Part shown: positions 22,401-35,200 of the stretch, piece by piece
Layout: each line of letters begins with the position of its first letter
How positions within the stretch are numbered: the stretch's first letter is position 1
DNA from: Mangifera indica
Taxonomy: Eukaryota > Streptophyta > Magnoliopsida > Sapindales > Anacardiaceae
Length of the DNA stretch: 64,000 nucleotides
Direction of reading: 5' to 3'
Assembly (NCBI RefSeq): GCF_011075055.1
Contig: NC_058151.1
Coordinates: forward strand, 930,001 to 994,000
The notes under the pieces: generated by a model
Database searches by the model: none
Told to the model about the DNA's origin: nothing
The model's input: only the letters and a program-made list of their open reading frames with translations
Program-made: the position numbers and the translations under genes

Positions 22401-25400
22401 ATGACACTGTGTGAGGTTTCAGCTGCTCTTGCTTCCACTCAAAGGATCACTTTAATCCAGGTAATTAGCCTTTTGCCCTGTAAACATTGTGCATTTGTAA
22501 TATGATGCTTTCATTATGCTTTTCGTGTATCTTTTGTTGATAAATTTTGGAATAAAATTGTGATATGTTGTCAGATGTTGAATGCAAACGATTTCGCGGT
22601 GGATTTGTTGTTTGTTTCTGCTAAGCACCTATGAGGGTCATTTTCTTTTTTCACTTTTTTTTAACACTAGTCTAAATGTGGTAAATCTGCCATTTTTAAG
22701 GCTGATCATGTAGAGTTTGTATTGTCCATCCCAAGGGGGAAGCCCCCACACTTGTCATGTAGACATCAAGTGAGATAGCATGTTAATTTTGTTCAATTAT
22801 TAGCAGTAAAGAGAAGGGAACTTGTGCTGAAGACCTTAGCTTTTTCTGTGCGAAATGATAATGGTGAAGCTGAAAGAGAAACATCCCATGATTGCATTGA
22901 TGATAGCCTTGGTGATGACCTGGTTATGTGTTCCAGGAATAATGAAAATTCTGAGCACCACGATGCAGACATCGTTGCCTCTGTTTCATCTTCGAAAGAA
23001 GACCTTTCACAGTGATGGGAGGAATTGAGAAAGCCGGGAAGCTTTCTTGAAAAATGAAAGGCTATTCGCTTACATATATTAGCTTATGAACAATGGAACT
23101 CTTCTCAACTCAAATTGTATCATAGGTAAGCATAATTTATTCTGAAGGTTACTATAATATTATGTTCTATTGCAGAGCCTGGATTCCTGGTATATTTTAA
23201 GTGCTTGCAGAGTGGGGACACTATTATTGCTTGTCCTCCAATATTTAATCTCTCAGTATGTCAAGAACCATCTGATGGATTTTAAAAGAATAAAATTCAA
23301 TGATTCTTCCATGGCCATATTTAATTGTATATGCTGCTTTGCTCTTGTACCAATTCTTTACACATCTCTCGTTCATTAAGCTCCAGTAATTTATGGAATA
23401 ATAAATCTGTTTCAATTACCAAACTGTTGTTCATGTTCGAGGTAAATATATTTTAATCTTTTTGTGTGTCCTACCAGACAGTACTCGGAGAGTGCAACAA
23501 ACTTAATTCATTATCTAGCTCTGTAAGGCCTTGACATTGAGCAGCTGATGGAAGACCTCTCTTCTAGTGGTCTTTTGAATTTGAAGACTATCAATTCATA
23601 TGTGCTGAGCAGGCCTAAATGCTGGAATCCAGCTTTCGGAGAGCCGGAATTCTACTTCTCTGGATATAAAAGAGAACATTAGTTTGTAAAGTTGCACTCC
23701 TGAAATGTTGTACCAACAACAAAATGAAAAGTTCACAGGAAGATCAACGAGGAAGAAACTTTTGTTCAATAAAGAATTATTGCTGGGTTCACTTCGGGCT
23801 AACAGAACTATTCATGTATGGTGACAATAGGTCAAGAAGCTATTGAGAGTGACACACTTATAAGTGACATTCTCTAGGGTGGGGCCTCTGTTATTAGGAT
23901 AAATTGTGCGCATGGAAACCCTAGTGTTCGGAACGAAATAATCAGAAGAGTAAAAAGAACATCTCAAATGTTGGAGTTGCCATGTTGAATTCTTATGGAT
24001 TTAGCTAGATCAAAAATCCGAACAGGGAGCTTGGAGCCTGGTCCATGTGTAATTAAAATATCCCCCAAGAAAAATACAACTAGAAATGTGATATTGCCTG
24101 CTCAAGTTTGGCTTTCTTACAAAGAAGCAGGTCCTCCTCCTTCTCATTTGTCACCTGATGCTGCTCTATTCATAGGTGACAATATTTCTCAATGAGCTCA
24201 AGGTAGGTGATGCTAGAGGTAAACAAAGGATGCTCAATAGTACTGGACAGTTTCATGTTATTCCGGGCATGGGGTTTGTGGCTGAATGTTCAAAGACTAC
24301 TTATGTTCTGTCTGGGACAAAATTGTGTAATAAAGGAAAAAAAGGTAGGTCCTTAAGTGGAAAGGTGGTGGATGTCCCTACCAAACAGAAATTCATCAGA
24401 TTGAAAATTGGATACTTGCAAATCATGTCATGGGATATTTCATTGGAACAGGAAGATTTTTCTAGTTCAGGTAGTGGTGCTCATAGGATAACTTGTTCTT
24501 CTGGCTATCTGTTTGATTCAATTAAACCTGGATAGCCTATAGCTTTTGATGATGGAAAGATTTGGGGTGTAATCCAAAGAGCAAGTAATTCAGAGATTGT
24601 GGTCTTAGTCAATTGTGCTGATCTTAGAGGTTCTAAACTTGGATCAGAAAAATCTATAAACATCCTAAAAAACAATATTCGGTTTGAAGGTCTTACTACA
24701 AAGTATCTCATGGATCTTCAATTTATTGCCTCACATGCTGACATGGTGGATATTTCTTTTGTTCAACATGGTGGGAAAGGTTAGGTGATATACAAGAAGA
24801 AATACTGTCTATTTGTAGGGTTGCTCATGTACTGGTCATTTGGGCAACTCAGGTTCTGGAGTCACTTGTGAAGTCTGGTGTTCCTACCAGAGCTGAGATT
24901 ACTGATGTTGTCAATGGAAAGAGGTAAGTACCACATAGTTATGTGCCCCCGCGTTTCATTTATTGATTAGACAATTCTATTAATGAAGGTTTATTTCCAC
25001 TCTTCCTCGTGTGTCCATGGCCTGATGACCATGTTAAAACCTATATATCCAATTTTTAGATATTTTCAATAGGTGCCTAAGATTATTAGCATTTACTAAT
25101 GTTTATGCAAGTTAGTGAATTTAATAAAAAATAGTGTCCTCCTTGGTCCCAAGATTTTACTAAATCAAACATTACCTTGATTCTCCTTAAATCTTAGGTT
25201 ATTTCAGTACTGTTGAGACCTGTTATGATCTGAGAAACTACATAACTCTAAGATGAGAACCTGCAACTTTATTCTGATTAATTGCATTAAAGCCAGGTTA
25301 AAAATACTCCTTAAACATGTATACAGAATTGTTCAGGATCTTTCATAGTTAGCAGCTGTTTGGTTTGTCACTAGCATAAAATCTGCGTCCTTATTCTTCT

Positions 25401-26163
25401 AGCAAAATTTTGCCAATACAATAATATGGTTAAGGATTAACAGAAGTCTGTTTTTTTTTTTCTTTTCCAGAGCAAGCTGCCCAATGTTAAACAAAGGAAA
25501 ATATGTGTGGAAGCTGTTTTGACTTTGGATACTGTAACATCCCTGGTCTAATAACCCGGTCCACTGTCAAAATATTGTCCACTTTGGGCACACAGTCCAT
25601 CATGGGTTTGCTTCTAGGCTTTGCAACCCAAAACGCGTTTTAACAGTTAAAGAGCTCACAGACAATTTAACCAATCAAATTCTCCCACCACTAACCAATG
25701 GGGATACATAAACAGACCCAACATCTCTCCCATACTTTGTCGATGTGGGATTCGCCTAAGGGTATCACATATACCCCCCCTTACGGGACTCAGCGTCCTC
25801 GCTGAGGTCTGCCCTACCATCGTTCAAGAGGATACGCGGAGTTGCTCTGATACCATTTGTAACATCTCTAGTCCAATAACCCGACCCATTGTGAAGATAT
25901 TATCCACTTTGGACACATAGTCCATCATGAGTTTGTTTCTGGGCTTTGCAACCCAAAACGTATCTTAACAGTTAAGGAGCTTGCAGGCTATTTAATCAAT
26001 CAAATTCTCCCACCACTAACCAATGTGGGATACATAGACAAACCTAGCATCTATCCCGTGCTTTGTCGATGTGGGATTCGCCTAAGGGTATCACAGATAC
26101 CATCCTGCACCTAAACACTTCTCGGGCAAAAGCAGACCTGAGGCCTCTTCTGCTTTCGAGCCA
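22401..26163 (+). pseudogene. Pyruvate kinase 4-like pseudogene (duplicated, with introns)
   Basis: Same exon layout as the PK gene: exon 1 22401-22460, exon 2 from 22701, exon 3 about 23479-24924, exon 4 about 25473-26163. Introns are retained, so this is a DNA duplication, not retroposition. Lesions seen: a stop early in exon 2 (AGATAGCATG where PK has a Gln codon), further stops and one-base changes through exon 3, and a deletion of roughly 200 bp after DMVDISFVQ that removes the active-site Lys segment and the ARGD loop. Exon 4 is split by TRIM A. It cannot encode an active kinase. Confidence 0.85.
25533..26095 (-). mobile_element. TRIM A (LTR - short internal - LTR)
   Basis: Two repeats, 25533-25769 and 25858-26095, flank an 88-bp internal segment. 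Read on -, each LTR runs TGTGATACCC...TGTTACA, the first is followed by TGGTATCAGAGCAAC (primer site for initiator Met tRNA), and a G-rich polypurine tract (AAGGGGGGGTATA) precedes the second. There is a target duplication GATAC at 25528-25532 and 26096-26100; the PK gene shows the empty site with a single GATAC at exon 4. The LTRs differ at many sites, so the insertion is old. It has no coding capacity. Confidence 0.9.
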
Positions 26164-26537
26164 CTTCTGTCACTGAAAAGTTTTCTCTTGTATATATACA
26201 TCCTTTTGTGATGAGCAAACCAGATAAGATTTAGACAATTTACTAATGCGTCATAATGTGTAACACTAATATTTTATCTTCAATTTATAATTATCCAATT
26301 ATCTAGTGACATATTATTATTACCACCCATTTATTACTCATTTTAAGTACACAGTTATTTAAGAGGTAATGTGTCTAATCATTTTGTGGTTTTTTTTTTT
26401 TAAATTTCATGCTCAACAATTTTCTGCATAGAAACATACGTTTATTAATGAAACAAATACTTGAGATAGGACAAAGGATATATTAGGTCAATCAAATGAG
26501 TCATTCGGCCCTGTTCATAAAAAATTTTAATACTGAT

Positions 26538-26598
<61 letters not shown>

Positions 26599-27486
26599 TT
26601 TATATGATAAACTCTATGATTATAATATGTGTTGAGTTTGGGATCCCCTTTTTTTTCGGTTTCTTTACAGTTTATATGATAAACTTATCCATACAACATT
26701 TCAGGCAAAGGTAAGAGCTTCTCGCCATAAAAATAATTCAGAACGATCACTTATAGGATGAACAACATGAAAGTCCAAGATCAGTGATTATTCTAAAGTA
26801 AAGTATGTTGCATGCTAGGTCGAAGGCTTGGACAAAGGTTAGAAACCAAACATTGGGAGAAGAAGAACCACTTTAATTTGATATGTTTTTTGCTTTTTGC
26901 AGGAACCCTTTAACTCAAAGATCAATAGAAATCATTTTTTAACTCAAAGCAGTTACCATGTTTTGCCTTTACTATTATCGTAGTTTTAGACATCGCAATT
27001 CCTGGTAGGGCTGAATCTGGCTCAGCCTCAGCTCAGTATTCGGCTTGAATTCACCTTAGTTTATGGTCATATATTCACCATTTACATTCTTGCTGACATT
27101 CTTGTATTATGTAGAATTTGTTAGAGCTTTTGAAATTGTGGCATCGACAATTTTGATGCTGCAGAGATGGCCAGTTAAAGCTAGAGTAAAAGCAAAGCAG
27201 GATTAGGCCTTGTTAAAGCGAAAAGCATGAATGTAGAATAACAAGAAAACATAATGTGTATCAGCGAAAGCCATAATTATTCCAAAAAAATAAAAGTAAA
27301 AAAACATTTTAAATCAAAATATGCCCCGGCAATGTTGAATCCAAGCGATGACGGCTTCCGACTCCATAGCTGTAAGCATTCAAAGATTTTCCCTGTTTCT
27401 GTTTTCAGAAAATAAGAAATTCAAAGTCTTTATATTTTCATGGGAGAGATTAGTTGAATGAACAAGATGCATGGTTTTCAAATATT
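26164..27486. other. 3' flank of CNGC C1
   Basis: Similar to 48.8-50.0 kb (close) and 37.4-38.6 kb (more distant), i.e. the 3' flanks of C3 and C2. On -, a short open tail around 27395-27300 (LTAMESEAVIAWIQ then a stop) is conserved in C2 and C3 and could be an alternative last exon of C1. Confidence 0.5.
26543..26595. repeat. (AT)n microsatellite
   Basis: An uninterrupted AT repeat of about 53 bp. Shorter, interrupted versions occupy the matching place in the C2 flank (~37664-37680) and the C3 flank (~49052-49090). Confidence 0.95.
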
Positions 27487-30400
27487 TCATATCTTATACC
27501 GTGAACGGAAAAACCCGGTTAAATTGCACTTCTTGAGGAGTGATCTGGGCCTTATTTCTGGTGGTTTTGGCTTATTAATGGACACGTCTTTCAAGTCATA
27601 GGCTGTAATGGCGATGGATTCCACATGCCTCAGCGTTCGAATGGTTCTGGTTGAGATTGGGAGGATGGATGAGTTTGGTTGAGCTTGAATCCAGCTGACA
27701 AGTTCTTTGCCAATGATAGCGCCTTCCCTCAAACGAACATTTTCGCCATTGTTATCACCAATGTCGGCCCTGGAGGAGGTGTATGTCCATAGCTTTCCTC
27801 GCAGCACAAAGAGAATTTCACTGATGGGTTCCCCCTCCCGGATGACAAGAGTTCGGTCACCATAGAAAGCTGGCTTCATACGAGTACACAAGCTCTCCAA
27901 CTTCGCATCTTCCCATTTTCCCAACTCTTCTACCTTGATATGCATGCATTCACGGACTATAGTAAGAATACAACCAACATGCATCCAATGCTTGTGGATT
28001 CAGATCAAAAGTTGATATATGTTGCCATAACATCCATGGAGTTACATCGATAATAAGATTTTCTACGTTTTATGACAATATGGGTTATAATGTAGGTGAA
28101 CAGTTCAGTGTGGGTTCTATAACAATGCAGATTTAGGATGCACAACACATCAGGAATTCTTATAACCCTTTCGAACTATGCTATATTTTAGGGTTGGATT
28201 CCAGTTAAGCCAAGCTTGAGCTTCGGCTAGTGCAAATTTAGCTTGACTGAAAAAAAGTTGAGTTCAAACCTATACTTGATTTTGACAAGCTCCTCTTAAA
28301 CCAATTTGAGTTCAGTTTGGCTTGGGGGGAGTTAAGTTCGAGTTTTGCTATAGTGTCAAGCCAAGTTTGACTAATTACTAAAGCCAAAATTAACTAAAAT
28401 GATGTCTTTTAATATTTATTAGTCAAAATTATGTCATTTTAGTCAATTCAAATCAAATTTTTCTAGATTTGTGTTCTTACCTAAGCTCGAGCTCAACAAT
28501 ATAAAACCTTTATATCGAGCTCACCTAAGCCAAGCTTGTTTCAAACTCGTTCAAGTCAAGTTAGCAAATGAGTTCAAGTCAATTCGATTCGATTTATATT
28601 GTTTCATGTACGGATTAATATTACATAATGGAGCAAACAGTTGGAGACTACAGAAGTAAAGGTACTCACTTTCTTCAACTTTTTTAAGCGTTCTTCCATC
28701 TTCATGTTGTTGACGATATCCTCAGGTCTTTCACTTGCAGATTGCAGATAAGTCTGTTTTACAGGATCCATCATTCTTCTTAGAAAAAAATAATAAATTC
28801 AAATTTGCTTAATCTTAAGCATATTGAGATAGATAGAACATGTACCGACCTGCATATTTCCAATTAAAAACACAAACAGCAGGGTGGAATAGATGATTAC
28901 AGAAATCACATATATATTTTCCAGGGGAAGGGTACTTGGTTGGAGATTTTGACCGAAACAACTGCAAGAAAAGAGTAAATAAATAATGTGTTCCACATAT
29001 CAGTAAAGTTGAAAGATAGGCACAAACCTGAGAACTTGCAGACCCCATCGTAAACAGAACAAATATTTCTTCAGAAATGGCTTCATTTCCACAATTCTAT
29101 ATTGAAGAGCATCATTGAATATTCCAAAATCTGTGATATTTGCTGTTTTATGACAACTTAGCTTCTCTAAATTATGATTACCACAAACGAAAGTGCTAAA
29201 TCTCAATGTATTCTCGGAAATATATTCGTCCCTCCAACAGAAAAGAATCCTGTCGATGGCAAAACAATACCAGATTGCTCCAAATACCTGAATTCAGAAC
29301 CAGAAAGTCAGAATTAATTCATCTACAATAAATAAGGGTTGGGTGGCACAAGAGCCAGTTGCAACAACTAAATCCAAGAGTCCATTGGAATGACTGGTTG
29401 ACCTTTAAGAGTTCACCGGACTAAACGTTAGGTCTAACCAGTGACCCGTTACAATAACTCCAGACCTGAGTCCGTATTAGTGACCGATTGACTTAGTTCA
29501 ACTAGTTACTTCTTCAAATGGATGGAAAGTCACACCCCTTTTTAACTTTTTGGGATGGGAGAGGCTGAATAGCACCTATCGATTAGAATTGACTAACTGA
29601 ATTTGAATTAAAACTTACATGACCTCCATGCAAGTAAAGGAAAAGATTGAACACAGCCTTTGCCCATTTGGCTTTGGCGATAAACCCAGTCTGCTTGGAG
29701 GCATTTCTGATAGTTATCGAGAGTCCGATAACTAGAAGCATATATCCGAAAAGAAACAAGTTCGTTGTAGCCAGAAAGATCTTGTCCGTTGCTCCCCTTG
29801 TCATATCCGGAAGTATAGTCTGCAAACAAGTTCAAACAATCAAAACATGAAAGAAATTACAGAGTAATAAGCAAAATGGTGAAAGATTTGAGCTTACCAA
29901 CGTCATTAACAAGACGGGTACTTGAGTAAACGTGAAATGTTCAATCCCCTTCTCTTTCCTAATAGTCCCCAGGAAGATTTTGCGGATTACATTTGGAACA
30001 TATAGCAGCATGTAAGTATTGAAACAGGCAACTACAGCAAAGGTGGCATACAATTCATTGTTGATTTCCAGGCAATTATGCTGGGAATCGATCGCATAAG
30101 CGTAGTAATGCAAAGGATGCACGAAGATGACGATCATATAAGCGGTGAGAAAAGCCCCGTATCCCCAAGGACTATCCAGGTCGAAAGGTTTTATTGCAGC
30201 TTTCAGATAATGACGCAGGTGTTGCCAAATTCCTCGAGGATCATCACCTGCAATTTTAATTTCTTCTTCTGTCTCACTGTCCTCAATACTCAAGGCCTGA
30301 AGCTGAGTCTCCGACCTGCACATTAATACAAAGTAGTTTTAAAACAACTGCACCCAAGACTTTCACTAACTTGCTAAAACTTACTTTGCAGACTCACTTA

Positions 30401-30535
30401 CATGATGAAAAAGGCCAAAGTCTCTGAATTTCGATCTGCAAATTTGTCTGGAAAATAATGGTGGATTCTTCACCAATATTAATAACTAACCAGCTGGAAG
30501 GCATCAGATGCTAATAGTTGGCTTAATTTTTCCAT
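27487..30535 (-). CDS. CNGC C1: short cyclic nucleotide-gated channel-like protein
   Basis: Exons that keep one frame: 30315-29898, 29819-29619 (67 codons), 29287-29028, 28961-28850, 28753-28670 (28 codons) and 27933-27487. They encode an acidic N terminus, S1 (LTAYMIVIFVHPLHYYAYAID), S2, S3-S5, VFGAIWYCFA, pore FCLRWGLQVLR, filter SCFGQN, S6 ending GNMQ, a C-linker starting TYLQSA, and the binding domain (LVIREGEPISEILFVLRGKL, IIGKELVSW). Roughly 510 residues. Odd: the C-linker exon has 28 codons where A and B have 79; S4 (LFLFGYMLLVIGLSITIRN) has lost the usual PRxLRI pattern; no IQ region follows. The start is unresolved: an upstream exon may begin with ATG at 30535 (MEKLSQLLASDAFQ), and an exon ending at 30402 would create a Met codon split AT|G across the intron. 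Either a functional divergent channel or a young pseudogene. Confidence 0.55.
28190..28600. mobile_element. hAT-like MITE in the last intron of C1
   Basis: Contains many AGCTTGAGCTCGA-type words and ends in degraded GGTTGGATTCC... / ...ATTCGATTCGATTT termini. Matching insertions lie in the same intron of C2 (about 39385-39790) and C3 (about 50840-51262, right end GAATCCACCCC). Shared position means that it predates the C1-C3 duplications. Confidence 0.45.
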
Positions 30536-30993
30536 CTGTATTATTCTTTTCTACTCCATAGAGTAAATGATAAAGTGATGATATAATAATTGGCCAGTGA
30601 TGAGATTTCAGTGTTCCACGGCAAAAAAGAAGGTAATATTTAAGCAGGGGTAGGCCATATTGAGACAAAGATGACCGGAAGACAATTAGATATCATTTCT
30701 GGTACAGACCACGAGCATCATAAGAATTGGTAAATCTTTGATATGTCAATTTTCATATTGCAAGGTGCAGCCGTAGAAGAATATTAAATGAAAAAGATAA
30801 AGTAAAAGGCAAGAGATAAATACCTTCCCACGATATTGATTTTTTACTGCAATAAGCTTTGAGTTCATACAACTCAATTATGAAAGCGTTTTTGCATATA
30901 CAAACTAATCTACGTAACTGTGTTTTTCTTTTTCTGTTACACAAGAACAGAACAACAATTTCATACAGCTAAAGACAGTTTACCTACTGTTCT

Positions 30994-31581
30994 TCAGCTT
31001 GGTGCATTAGCAGCAAATCTTGAGGCATAAATGGTGGCTCCTAAACTTGGTGAATTTCCAGTAGCCTTAGACAAGGCATCTTGCAAACGATTCTCTTCTT
31101 CACGTAAAGATTCTTCAACCTTCTTTTTACTATAGCGGAGCCAAGCTGCTTGTATGAAACAAGCTGCCCAAGTTTTCCACTGTTGTGAATAAAACCTAAA
31201 AGTATGTTGCAACTGCTTGCTGTGAAGCCGCCTGAATTGAGAGGCAACAAACTTCCAGTCATCGGCCGTTAAAGCAAAGGCTTCAGCTTCCGTAAGAGCT
31301 CTAACAGTTCTAGTTGAGATGGGGAGATTAGAAGAGGACTGAGGATCCAGAGCCCACGTGAGAAGTTCTTCATCACAGAAATCACCAGCCCCAAGATATC
31401 CAGAGTTAAAGAGACCAGTTCTTCCTCCATTGATAGTTATAGTCAATAGCTTGCCTCGCATGATGAAGAGCATTTCATCATCAGGGTCACCCTCTCGGAC
31501 AATGTAGCTTTCGTCTGTATACAGCACTGGCTTGAGATGGTTGCACATTGCATCCAAAAGTTGTTAATCCATTTTTTCAAA
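30994..31581 (-). pseudogene. 3' fragment of a conventional CNGC (binding domain plus IQ)
   Basis: One open block encodes the second half of a CNGC1-type channel: LLDAMCNHLKPVLYTDESY, VREGDPDDEMLFIMRGKL, AGDFCDEELLTWALDP, then RLHSKQLQHTFRFYSQQW, the IQ motif (ACFIQAAWLRYSKKK) and EEENRLQDALSKATG. A TAA stands in frame just before LLDAM (about 31566-31564). At the end, a deletion joins FAANA to a stop, removing the normal PPMLLQKP tail seen in the copy at 47.5 kb. It lies only about 460 bp upstream of C1. No S1-S6 exons lie upstream; PK sequence follows instead. Confidence 0.8.
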
Positions 31582-31679
31582 TTAAACACATACACCAGAG
31601 GAATCCAAGTTAAGAACGAGAGGGTAAATGGTGAAAAAAGACTTTAGAACAAAAGAGGAACTCACTCTCATGAGCAAAT

Positions 31680-32288
31680 ATTTCTGAATGAGTTCAAGGT
31701 AAGTGATGCTTTGAAGTTTTATGATGCTAGAGGTAAACAAAGGATGCCCAAGATTACTAGACAGTTTCATGTTTTTTCAGGTATGGGGTTTGTGGCTGAA
31801 TATTCAGAGACTGCTTATGTTTTCTCTGAGAGCTGTTAACCGTTAAGGTTGTAGATGTACCTTCCACATAGAAATTCATCAAATTGAGAGTTGGAGACTT
31901 GCTAATCATATCACGCGATAATTCATTGGAACAAGAAGATTTTTCTCCTCCAACTAATGGCGCTCATAGGGTAACTTGTTTTTCTGGCTGTCTATTTGAT
32001 TCAGTCAAACCTGGAGAGCCTATAGCTTTTGATGATGGAAAGATTTGGGGTGTAATCCAAGAAGCAAGAAATTTAGAGATTGTGGTTTCAATCAATCGTG
32101 TTTGTCTTAAAGGTTCTAAACTTGGATTAGAAAAATCTATAAATATCCCAGAAAGCAATATTCAGTTTAAAGGTCTTACTACAAAGGGTCTCATGAATCT
32201 TGAATTTTTTGCCTCTCATGCTGAGATGGTGGGTATTTCTTTTGTTTGAGATATCTATGATATGATATTGTTGTGCTTAGGCAAGAAT
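31680..32288 (+). pseudogene. Pyruvate kinase exon-3 fragment, 5' of Copia-a
   Basis: Matches PK gene positions ~3955-4590 (QVFLNELK through VLRQEL) with stops and a small deletion around 31815-31850. It begins abruptly beside the CNGC fragment and is cut at its right end by the 5' LTR of Copia-a. The reading block [13 protein letters not shown] to GISFV is still open. Confidence 0.8.
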
Positions 32289-35200
32289 TGTTAAAGTTAA
32301 TGTAGAAATTAATTTATGTTGTTCCTATTATTTCCATTCTCTTGAATTAATTTAAATTACTTTGGTCAAAACTTGTTAAGTTAGTTGCTAGTGTTTTGGA
32401 ATGTTAGTAGGGAATAAATAGTGAAAAAGTGGAACACTATTTTCGTATGTTAGTAGAACATAATTAGTGGGATAATGGGTTACTATTTTTCTGTATTTCA
32501 GTTATTATTTTTTGTATTTAAAATCTTTTTCATCTAATAAAATGTGGCAGTTCAACAGTAAATACTATTCTGCCTTCCTAGTGTTTAACAAAAATGTTGG
32601 GTGAGATTATGTGTTACAACTCCATCAGAATTAACATTTGTTATCAGAGCAAGGTTCAAGACCTTCGAAAACTTTCCAAATGGTAAACAATGTTAATGGA
32701 GTGAATATCTCACAGTCATCAATTCCAATTTTTCAGGCCAACAATTATACGGTCTGGAGTACGAAGATGAAAACTCTGTTTTTATCTCAAGACTTATGGG
32801 ATTTGGTCAAAAATGGCTATAATGAAGATGGAGAAGGAGCTGATACTCACAAAGAGGTTTGAAAGAGAGATGCTAAGGACTTGTTTTTCATTCAGCAAGT
32901 TGTGGATGACACTATTTTTCCTCGTATTGCTACTGCAACAAGATCCTAAGGAGCATGGGATGCATTACAGAAAGGGTACCAAGGTACTGCCAAGGTAGTA
33001 ACTATCAAACTCCAAACTCTTTGTTGAAAATTTGAGAGTTCATTCACGAAAGAGTCTGATGATTTGCATGATTACATTTCAAACATGATTAATGTTGTGA
33101 ACCAAATTAGAAAATTGGGTGACAATTTGAATGAACAAAAGGTAATTGAAAGACTTATTAGAAGTCTGCCAAAAAAATATGAACACATTGTGGCTGCAAT
33201 AGAAGAGTCAAAAGACTTGACTTAACTAACAGTCGATAAATTTCTCAGTTCTCTGTACTCTCATGAAGATAGGATGAAAAGATATGATGATGATGTTACT
33301 ATTGAGCATACTTTTCACAGCCAGTTATAGGTCTCTTAAGATGACAAAGGTGTTGGTAATTCAAGTAACCAAGGGAACTTTTACAAAGGGCTTGTTGGAA
33401 ATTTTTCACGAGGGAGACAAAGCAAGTTTGGTGCTCATTACGGGGAAGACAACTAATGTCTTAGAAATAATAATGGAGGTCAGAAAGATGGCTTGCAACA
33501 ATGCTACTATTGTAAGAAGTATGGGCACATTAAGAGGTTCTGCAAACTTAAAGAGAAGTACGAAAATTTAGCTCAATAGAAAGAAGAGGATGAAACTGAA
33601 AGTGAGAGCCTCTTTGTTGCATGTTTTTCAACTAGAGAATGTCCTCCAGGAGTTTGTTAGATTGATAGTGAGTACAGCAATCACATGACAAGTGATTGGG
33701 AAATCTTCACTACTTTGGACAAGTCTATGACTAGCCAAATTACTTTGGGTGATGAAACAATTTGTGAAGCGCAACGAAAAGGTATTGTGAAGCTAAACTC
33801 CCTTGGCTTGAGCTATATAAAAAATGCCTTGTATGTTCCCAATTTGAATTCAAATTTATTAAATGTGGGTCAATTTTTGTCGGATGGTTATTCACTTGTC
33901 TTTGAAGATTCTACATGCTATGTGTTCAAAGATAAGACAAAAAATAATCTATTAGTTGAAGTACCCATGGCAAAAAAATAAAATTTTTCCTTACAATCTC
34001 ATTGTTACCAATAATCATGCTTTGAAGGCAACATTGGCTGACGACAATTGGCTATGACATCATAGGTATGGACATTTAAATTTTAGGAGTTTTAAGTTAG
34101 TTATCTGAACAAAATTTGGTTGTTGGTTTTCCTATGATAAAACATATTGACAATGTTTGTGAAAGTTGTGTAGTTGGATAGCAACATCATGACTCTTTTC
34201 CGACAAGCAAAGCAAGAAGAGCTACAAGTCCTGCAGAGCTCATTCATGCAGATGTTTGTGGGCCTATGAAGATACCTTCCCTTAATAACAATAGGTATTT
34301 CATAGTTTTTGTTGATGATTTCAGTAAAATGACATGGGTATATTTTCTTAAGGAAAAGTCAAAAGCATTCCCTATCTTCAAAAGGTTTAAAGCACATACT
34401 GAGAAGCAAAGTGAGTAGACAATGAAAATTCTCAGAATAGATTATGGGGGACGATTTCTTTCCAAGGAGTTTGATACTTTTTGTGAAGAATCTGGTATTT
34501 AAAGACAACTGACAACCAGCTACACTCCACAACAAAATGGAGTGGCCGAGAGAAAGAATCAGAGTCTTGTGGAAATGGGAAAAAACATGTTGAAAGCCAA
34601 ATCTCTTCCAAAACATTTTTGGGCTAAAACTGTCCTGTCCATACTGTTGCTTATATTATCAATCGATCTCCTACAATAGCATTAAATCAACAAACAACAT
34701 TTGAAGCTTGGCATGGGTGGAAGCCTAAGGTAACTCATTTTAAGATTTTTGGCTGCACTGGATATGTACACATCCCATCTCAAAAGAGAGAAAAGTTAGA
34801 TGATAATAGCATCAAATGCATATCTATTGGGTATAGCATTGAAACCTAGGGTTATCGTTTCTATATCCTTTCACTAACAAGTTGCTAATCAGTCGTGATG
34901 TTGTGTTTGATGAAAAAAATGCTTGGAATTGGAAGAGCATGTAGGCTGGTCCAACAAAAATTTCAGTTGCTGATGACTTTATTAATGCTACCATGAGTAA
35001 AGAAGATGATATTGGAGGTTTCAGTCCATCTACACCAGCTAGCAACCCTATTTCAACATCAAACCAAACCTTGCAATGCTCGTCCCCACCTAGAAAATGA
35101 AGATCCTTGCAAGAAATTTATACAAGCACAGAACAATGTCAATTTGCCCAAGGTGAGGAACCTACATGTTTTGAAGAAGCTATCAAATATGAAGAATGGT

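Noticed and set aside
26496..26714. Open frame with a Tyr-Ile run
   Set aside because: Translation of the (AT)n microsatellite.
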